Assembly (NCBI GenBank): GCA_910586655.1
Contig: CAJUIR010000002.1
Location: forward strand, 62,001 to 126,000
Source: an uncultured Christensenellaceae bacterium
Lineage (GTDB): Bacteria; Bacillota; Clostridia; Christensenellales; Borkfalkiaceae
DNA: 64,000 bases
Reading direction: 5' to 3'
Shown: positions 60,091-64,000 of the stretch, in pieces
Numbering within the stretch: position 1 is the first letter of the stretch
Layout: each line of letters opens with the position of its first letter
Position numbers and translations under genes: made by a program
The notes under the pieces: generated by a model
What the model was told of the DNA's origin: nothing
Seen by the model: only the letters and a program-made list of their open reading frames with translations
The model's database searches: none

Positions 60091-62181
60091 ATGAACTATC
60101 AGGAATTCAAATTCAACGTAGGCGGCAGAGAAGTTGCCGTCGAAACAGGTAAGTATACCGAACAGGCGAACGGCGCGTGCGTCGTGCGCTGCGGCGAAAC
60201 CGCCGTTATGGTAACGGTATGTATGTCCGCGTCTCCGCGCGACGGCATGGACTTCTTCCCGCTTCAAGTGGACTATGAAGAAAAAATGTATTCGGTGGGT
60301 AAAATTCCCGGCGGATTCAAACGCCGCGAAGGCAGAGCGAGCGATAAGGCGATTTTAACGGCGCGCCTCATCGACCGTCCGCTTCGTCCGCTGTTCCCCA
60401 AGGGGCTGTTTAACGACGTTGTGGTGATCGCCACCGCGCTTTCGGTCGAGCCCGATATTGCGCCCGAACCTCTTGCCATGATCGGATCTTCCGTTGCGAT
60501 CGCAATTTCCGATATCCCTTGGGCGGGACCTACTGGTTCGGTTGTCGTAGGTCTTGCAGACGGAAAATACGTCATCAATCCCGATTGTGCGCAGCGTGAA
60601 AAGAGTACGATCCACCTCAATCTTGCGGGAACCAAAGACGCGATTCTCATGATCGAAGCGGGCGCGGATGAAGTGACGAACGACGAAATGGTCGGCGCCA
60701 TCATGTTCGGTCATCAAGAGATCAAGAAAATCTGCGAGTTTATCGAAAAAGAAATCGTTCCCAAGGCGGGCAAACCTAAACTCGAAATCGAACTCTATCA
60801 CGTTCCCGAAGAACTCGATCAAGAAGTCCGCAAGTTTGCCGAAAAGAAAATCGAATGGGCGATCGACACGACGGACAGAAAGGAACGTGAAGTCCGCTAC
60901 GAGCAAGTGGAAAAGGAAACTCTCGAACACTTTGCGGAAGTATATCCCGAAAACACGAGAGAAATCAAAGACAGTATTTATTATCTGAATAAAGAAAAGA
61001 TCCGCGCGAAGATCTTCGATCAGGGCATCCGTCCCGATGGCAGAGGATTGAAAGACGTGCGTCCTATCTGGTGCGAACGCGCGATACTTCCCCGCGTACA
61101 CGGTTCGGCGATCTTTACGAGGGGACAGACGCAGACGCTGACCACCTGCACGCTCGATATGAAAGCGGCGGCGCAGAAACTGGAAGGTCTCGACGAAGAA
61201 ACCGAAAAGCGTTACATGCATCAATACAATTTCCCCGGATACTGCACGGGCGAAGCAAAGGCGTTAAGAAGCCCCGGCAGACGTGAAATCGGTCACGGGG
61301 CTTTGGCGGAACGCGCGCTGATTCCCGTGATCCCTTCCGAAGAAGATTTTCCTTACGCGATCCGCGTCGTAAACGATATTCTTTCGTCCAACGGTTCTTC
61401 TTCGATGGCGAGCGTTTGCGGCTCGACGATGGCGCTCATGGACGCAGGCGTTCCCATTAAAGCGCCCGTTGCAGGCGTTGCGATGGGACTGATCAAGAAT
61501 CAGGAAACGGGCGAATTCCGCGTGCTTACGGATATTCAGGGCTTAGAGGATTTCCTCGGAGATATGGACTTTAAGGTCGCGGGAACGCAAAACGGAATTA
61601 CTGCTATCCAGATGGACATTAAAATCAAGGGTATTTCCGAAGAGATCATGCACACGGCGATCGAGCAGGCGAACGAGGGCAGACAATTTATCTTAAGCAA
61701 AATGCTCGAATGCGTGCCCGAAGTTGCGCCCGAACTTTCCAAATATGCACCCCGCATTATTTCCTTCCAGATCGATCCCGAAAAGATCGGCGATGTGGTA
61801 GGCAAGCAGGGAAAAGTGATCAATTCGATCATTGCGGAAACGGGAACGAAGATCGACATCGAGGAGGACGGCACGGTCTGCGTCGCTTCCTACGGCGATC
61901 CCGAAGCGGCGCAGCGCGCAAAAGCGATTGTCGAAAGCATTGTCCGCGATCCCGAGGTCGGCGATATGTTTATCGGCAGAGTTGTGAGAATTCTTTCCAC
62001 GATGGGCGCGTTCGTTGAATTTGCACCCGGAAAAGACGGCATGATCCACATTTCCAAAATGGCGGACAAGCGGATCGAAAAAGTAGAGGACGTTCTCTCT
62101 GTCGGCGACGTAGTGAAAGTAAAAATCATCAAGATCGGCGAGAAGGGAATCGACTTCAAACTGATGGAAAAAATGGCGTAA
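60091..62181 (+). CDS. pnp: Polyribonucleotide nucleotidyltransferase (PNPase)
   Basis: A 696-residue phosphorolytic 3'-5' exonuclease. Two RNase PH domains surround a helical linker: MDFFPLQVDYEEK near residue 53, RPDGRGLKDVRPIWCERA near 312 and SNGSSSMASVCGSTMALMDA near 431. Then come a KH domain (IGDVVGKQGKVINSIIAETG near 567) and an S1 domain (GDMFIGRVVRILSTMGAFVE near 625). AAGGAG precedes the ATG. A long terminator follows. Confidence 0.98.
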   Translation: MNYQEFKFNVGGREVAVETGKYTEQANGACVVRCGETAVMVTVCMSASPRDGMDFFPLQVDYEEKMYSVGKIPGGFKRREGRASDKAILTARLIDRPLRPLFPKGLFNDVVVIATALSVEPDIAPEPLAMIGSSVAIAISDIPWAGPTGSVVVGLADGKYVINPDCAQREKSTIHLNLAGTKDAILMIEAGADEVTNDEMVGAIMFGHQEIKKICEFIEKEIVPKAGKPKLEIELYHVPEELDQEVRKFAEKKIEWAIDTTDRKEREVRYEQVEKETLEHFAEVYPENTREIKDSIYYLNKEKIRAKIFDQGIRPDGRGLKDVRPIWCERAILPRVHGSAIFTRGQTQTLTTCTLDMKAAAQKLEGLDEETEKRYMHQYNFPGYCTGEAKALRSPGRREIGHGALAERALIPVIPSEEDFPYAIRVVNDILSSNGSSSMASVCGSTMALMDAGVPIKAPVAGVAMGLIKNQETGEFRVLTDIQGLEDFLGDMDFKVAGTQNGITAIQMDIKIKGISEEIMHTAIEQANEGRQFILSKMLECVPEVAPELSKYAPRIISFQIDPEKIGDVVGKQGKVINSIIAETGTKIDIEEDGTVCVASYGDPEAAQRAKAIVESIVRDPEVGDMFIGRVVRILSTMGAFVEFAPGKDGMIHISKMADKRIEKVEDVLSVGDVVKVKIIKIGEKGIDFKLMEKMA

Positions 62182-62194
62182 ATCGCTGAAAACA

Positions 62195-62224
62195 AAAAGC
62201 CGCTTCCGATCGGAAGCGGCTTTT
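62195..62224 (+). terminator. pnp terminator
   Basis: The 14-bp palindromic stem AAAAGCCGCTTCCG with its complement, a 2-nt centre and TTTT. Its right end joins the HTH fragment that follows. Confidence 0.9.
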
Positions 62225-62334
62225 ACGCTGCAATCGATTGGGAGAACGACGTTTCCCGTCCCGAATATGAAAATTTGATAGTGCTTTCTAAAATTTATGA
62301 CGAAACGATCGAGTCTCTTTTGGGGCTCGAATAA
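62218..62334 (+). pseudogene. 3' fragment of an XRE-family HTH gene
   Basis: An open frame directly after the pnp terminator reads AAIDWENDVSRPEYENLIVL and then SKIYDETIESLLGLE to a stop at 62332. WEN...SRP...NL..LSKI...LLG is the C-terminal half of an HTH-XRE domain. There is no start codon or N-terminal half; the first part is replaced by the terminator. A 37-codon remnant of a lost regulator, or of a gene truncated by rearrangement. Confidence 0.55.
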
Positions 62335-62362
62335 AAAACCTCGCAACATAGCGAGGTTTTTT
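62333..62362. terminator. Bidirectional terminator before mazF
   Basis: The 12-bp stem AAAAAACCTCGC with GCGAGGTTTTTT and a 6-nt loop. It overlaps the mazF stop codon and the stop of the HTH fragment. Confidence 0.85.
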
Positions 62363-62720
62363 ATGCTCTGTAAGTATTCCCGTCGAACCCGAGGGAGATG
62401 AGAATTGCGCGGTTCACGCGCGACATTGTGGCGGGCGGCAGTTCGCCGATGCGCGACATCAGCCGCTTTTTATCGATCGTACGAATCTGTTCGAGCAATA
62501 TCACGCTGTCCTTGGCAAGTCCGAACGCCTGCGGCAATTCGATGTGCGTGGGCAGTTTGGCTTTATGAATTTGGCTTGTTACTGCGGCGGCAATCACCGT
62601 AGGGGAGTATTTGTTTCCCGTATCGTTTTGCACGACCAAAACGGGGCGTACGCCGCCCTGTTCGCTCCCGACTACGGGGGAGAGGTCCGCATAATACAGT
62701 TCTCCTCGTTTCACTACCAT
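62361..62720 (-). CDS. mazF: MazF/PemK-family endoribonuclease (NdoA-like)
   Basis: A 120-residue PemK/MazF protein. [19 protein letters not shown] near residue 5 (catalytic Arg in the following [11 protein letters not shown]), [20 protein letters not shown] near 60 and [16 protein letters not shown] near 82 are classic for the Firmicutes NdoA clade. Start 62720 has AAGGTG upstream and fits the family; the frame to 62759 adds 13 residues. No antitoxin gene lies beside it: the upstream neighbour is a divergent transporter. Confidence 0.9.
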   Translation of the reverse strand: MVVKRGELYYADLSPVVGSEQGGVRPVLVVQNDTGNKYSPTVIAAAVTSQIHKAKLPTHIELPQAFGLAKDSVILLEQIRTIDKKRLMSRIGELPPATMSRVNRAILISLGFDGNTYRA

Positions 62721-62844
62721 TTCGGCACCTTCTTTTGTGAGCAAGTCTTCCGCTATCATTTTATGTAGCGGTTTTCGTTTTTGCTCACCGCAGACAGATT
62801 ATAATCTTTTTCTGAAGTTTTGATACTTATTTCCTCAGAAAAAT

Positions 62845-62873
62845 ATGACTTTTTTTTCCGGTTTGTGTATAAT
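62845..62873 (+). promoter_or_regulatory. CDF transporter promoter, -10 box 6 bp from the start codon
   Basis: ATGACT (62845-62850), a 17-bp spacer and TATAAT (62868-62873). The ATG at 62880 falls where transcription should begin. Confidence 0.7.
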
Positions 62874-62879
62874 AACGGT

Positions 62880-63983
62880 ATGGAAAAGTTACGGTATCGG
62901 CGCGGTAAAATCATCAGTGCGATCGGCATTGCGCTCAATTTTATTCTCGCTGCATTAAAGATCGCGTTCGGCGCGGTATTCGGGTTGATTTCTGTTGTTG
63001 CGGACGGCATGAATAATTTAAGCGATTGCGGAAGCGGGGCGGTTTCGCTGATTTCGTTCCGCATTGCGGCAAAGCCTGCCGATAAAGAACATCCGTACGG
63101 ACACGGGCGTGCGGAATATATCGCCTCGATAATCATCGGTTGCTTTGTGCTCATGCTTGCCGTCGAATTGATGCGCGAATCGATTTCCAAAATCGTTTCG
63201 GGGGATTTGAGCGAATGCTTTTGGGGAATTTATGTTTTGCTCGGCGTTTCGGTTGCCGTCAAAGCGGGGATGTTTGTGCTCTACCGCACGGGCGCGCGCA
63301 AACTTTCTTCCGATGCGTTAAAGGCTGCTTCGCTTGATAGTTTGTGCGACTGCGTTGCGACTTTGGCGGTCATCATCGGACTTGTCGTTTCCAACGAAAC
63401 CGATTTTGCGGCGGAAGGTTACGCAGGCGTTGCGGTTGCGCTGTTTGTGTTGTGGGAAGGCGTGCAGATCGTGCGCGACGCAGGTTCCAAACTGATCGGG
63501 CAGGCGCCCGATCCTGCGTTGCTCGATTCCATCCGTGCGGTTATTTTGAACGGCGAAGGGGTACTCGGCGTGCACGATTTGCGCGTGTACCGCTACGGCG
63601 CAGATCGGTTTTTTGCGATTGCGCATGTGGAAATGGATGCAAGCCTGCCTTCGCTTGCCTCGCACGAAGTGATCGACGGACTGGAGCGGAAGGTGCTTTC
63701 GGAGTTGGGGGTAGAATTTACGGCGCATCTCGATCCCGTGGATCTGTCCGATGCCGAGGCAAAGGTATTGGAGGAACGCGTTCGTGCTGCGACCGAGGGG
63801 ATCACAGAGGGACTGAACTTGCACGATTTCCGTCTGGTACGCGGTGTCAAAAAGAAACTCGTGTTCGAAGCGGGAATTCCCTTCTCCTGTCCCGAAAAGG
63901 ACGAAGAAATACGGAACGATCTCGAACGCGCCGTACGGCTGCTCGGCGAATACGAACCCGTCGTGACCGTGGAGCGCGAATAA
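62880..63983 (+). CDS. Cation diffusion facilitator transporter
   Basis: A 367-residue CDF-family metal/proton antiporter. Helix 2 carries the metal motif VADGMNNLSDCGS near residue 40; EHPYGHGRAEYIASIII follows near 70 and the helix 5 motif ASLDSLCDCVATL near 148. A cytoplasmic domain (about 205-290) is typical. About 80 extra C-terminal residues form a second ferredoxin-like unit. The substrate could be Zn, Mn or Fe. Start 62880 has no ribosome site; a TATAAT ends 6 bp before it. Confidence 0.92.
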   Translation: MEKLRYRRGKIISAIGIALNFILAALKIAFGAVFGLISVVADGMNNLSDCGSGAVSLISFRIAAKPADKEHPYGHGRAEYIASIIIGCFVLMLAVELMRESISKIVSGDLSECFWGIYVLLGVSVAVKAGMFVLYRTGARKLSSDALKAASLDSLCDCVATLAVIIGLVVSNETDFAAEGYAGVAVALFVLWEGVQIVRDAGSKLIGQAPDPALLDSIRAVILNGEGVLGVHDLRVYRYGADRFFAIAHVEMDASLPSLASHEVIDGLERKVLSELGVEFTAHLDPVDLSDAEAKVLEERVRAATEGITEGLNLHDFRLVRGVKKKLVFEAGIPFSCPEKDEEIRNDLERAVRLLGEYEPVVTVERE

Positions 63984-64000
63984 TTTTATTTGATTCGGAA

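Overview
The window is a 64-kb, gene-dense stretch of bacterial chromosome with moderate GC and no tRNA, rRNA, CRISPR array, insertion sequence or phage structural gene that I can see. The gene families point to the class Clostridia. These are yqfC/yqfD (sporulation), the yqfC-yqfD-phoH-pgpH-ybeY-era-yqzL-recO order, a SCIFF ranthipeptide precursor with its radical-SAM maturase, hemZ, ndoA-type MazF, KtrAB, and a TIGR04086-like membrane protein beside yajC. An uncultured gut clostridium is a reasonable guess; the exact family is not resolved. Most promoters are sigma-A-like (TTGACN, 17-bp spacer, TATAAT-like), many with an extended TGn -10.

Layout. (1) 1-6.1 kb: the 3' part of a large DUF4011/DUF3320-type SF1 helicase-nuclease, potassium uptake ktrB-ktrA, and a transglutaminase-fold protein. 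(2) 6.2-8.1 kb: an accessory island of short HTH-XRE genes around a four-repeat DUF898 membrane protein. It includes one XRE gene decayed by two frameshifts and two operator-like inverted-repeat sites. (3) 8.1-10.3 kb: glycolysis (class II fba on minus, gap on plus). (4) 10.4-16.4 kb: the yqfC-to-recO block, with a short YqfD and a PgpH that lacks the usual extracellular domain. (5) 16.4-18.6 kb: nadB-nadC. (6) 18.6-22.2 kb: rpmG-secE-nusG-rplK-rplA, then rplJ-rplL behind an L10-leader attenuator. rpoBC does not follow. (7) 22.3-26.1 kb: a cyclophilin-like lipoprotein, two uncharacterised genes, a small membrane protein and an InlB-repeat lipoprotein. (8) 26.1-30.7 kb: ruvX fused in frame to DUF1292, leuA, pdxST and queH. 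(9) 30.7-40.8 kb, minus strand: zinc-PLC-like protein, yggS, leuB, leuD, leuC, ilvD, ilvN, ilvB (read from ilvB toward leuB) and a separate argH. (10) 41.0-56.3 kb: ruvCAB-queA-tgt-yajC-membrane protein-thiN-SCIFF-maturase-secD-secF-recJ-rel. (11) 56.3-64 kb: mini-Sel1 protein, MBL hydrolase, hemZ, double-HTH regulator, unknown protein, rpsO, pnp, a fragment of another XRE gene, orphan mazF and a CDF transporter.

How the genes work together. The minus-strand ilv/leu operon with leuA on the plus strand covers most of branched-chain amino-acid synthesis; ilvC is not here. queH, queA and tgt serve tRNA queuosine. ruvC, ruvA, ruvB, recJ, recO and ruvX serve recombination and repair. secE, yajC, secD and secF are parts of the Sec translocon. 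The parts most worth a second look are the SCIFF locus with two intercistronic hairpins, the RuvX-DUF1292 fusion with a preserved internal start, the XRE island, and a set of promoters whose -10 box lies 6-7 nt before the start codon, which suggests leaderless transcripts.
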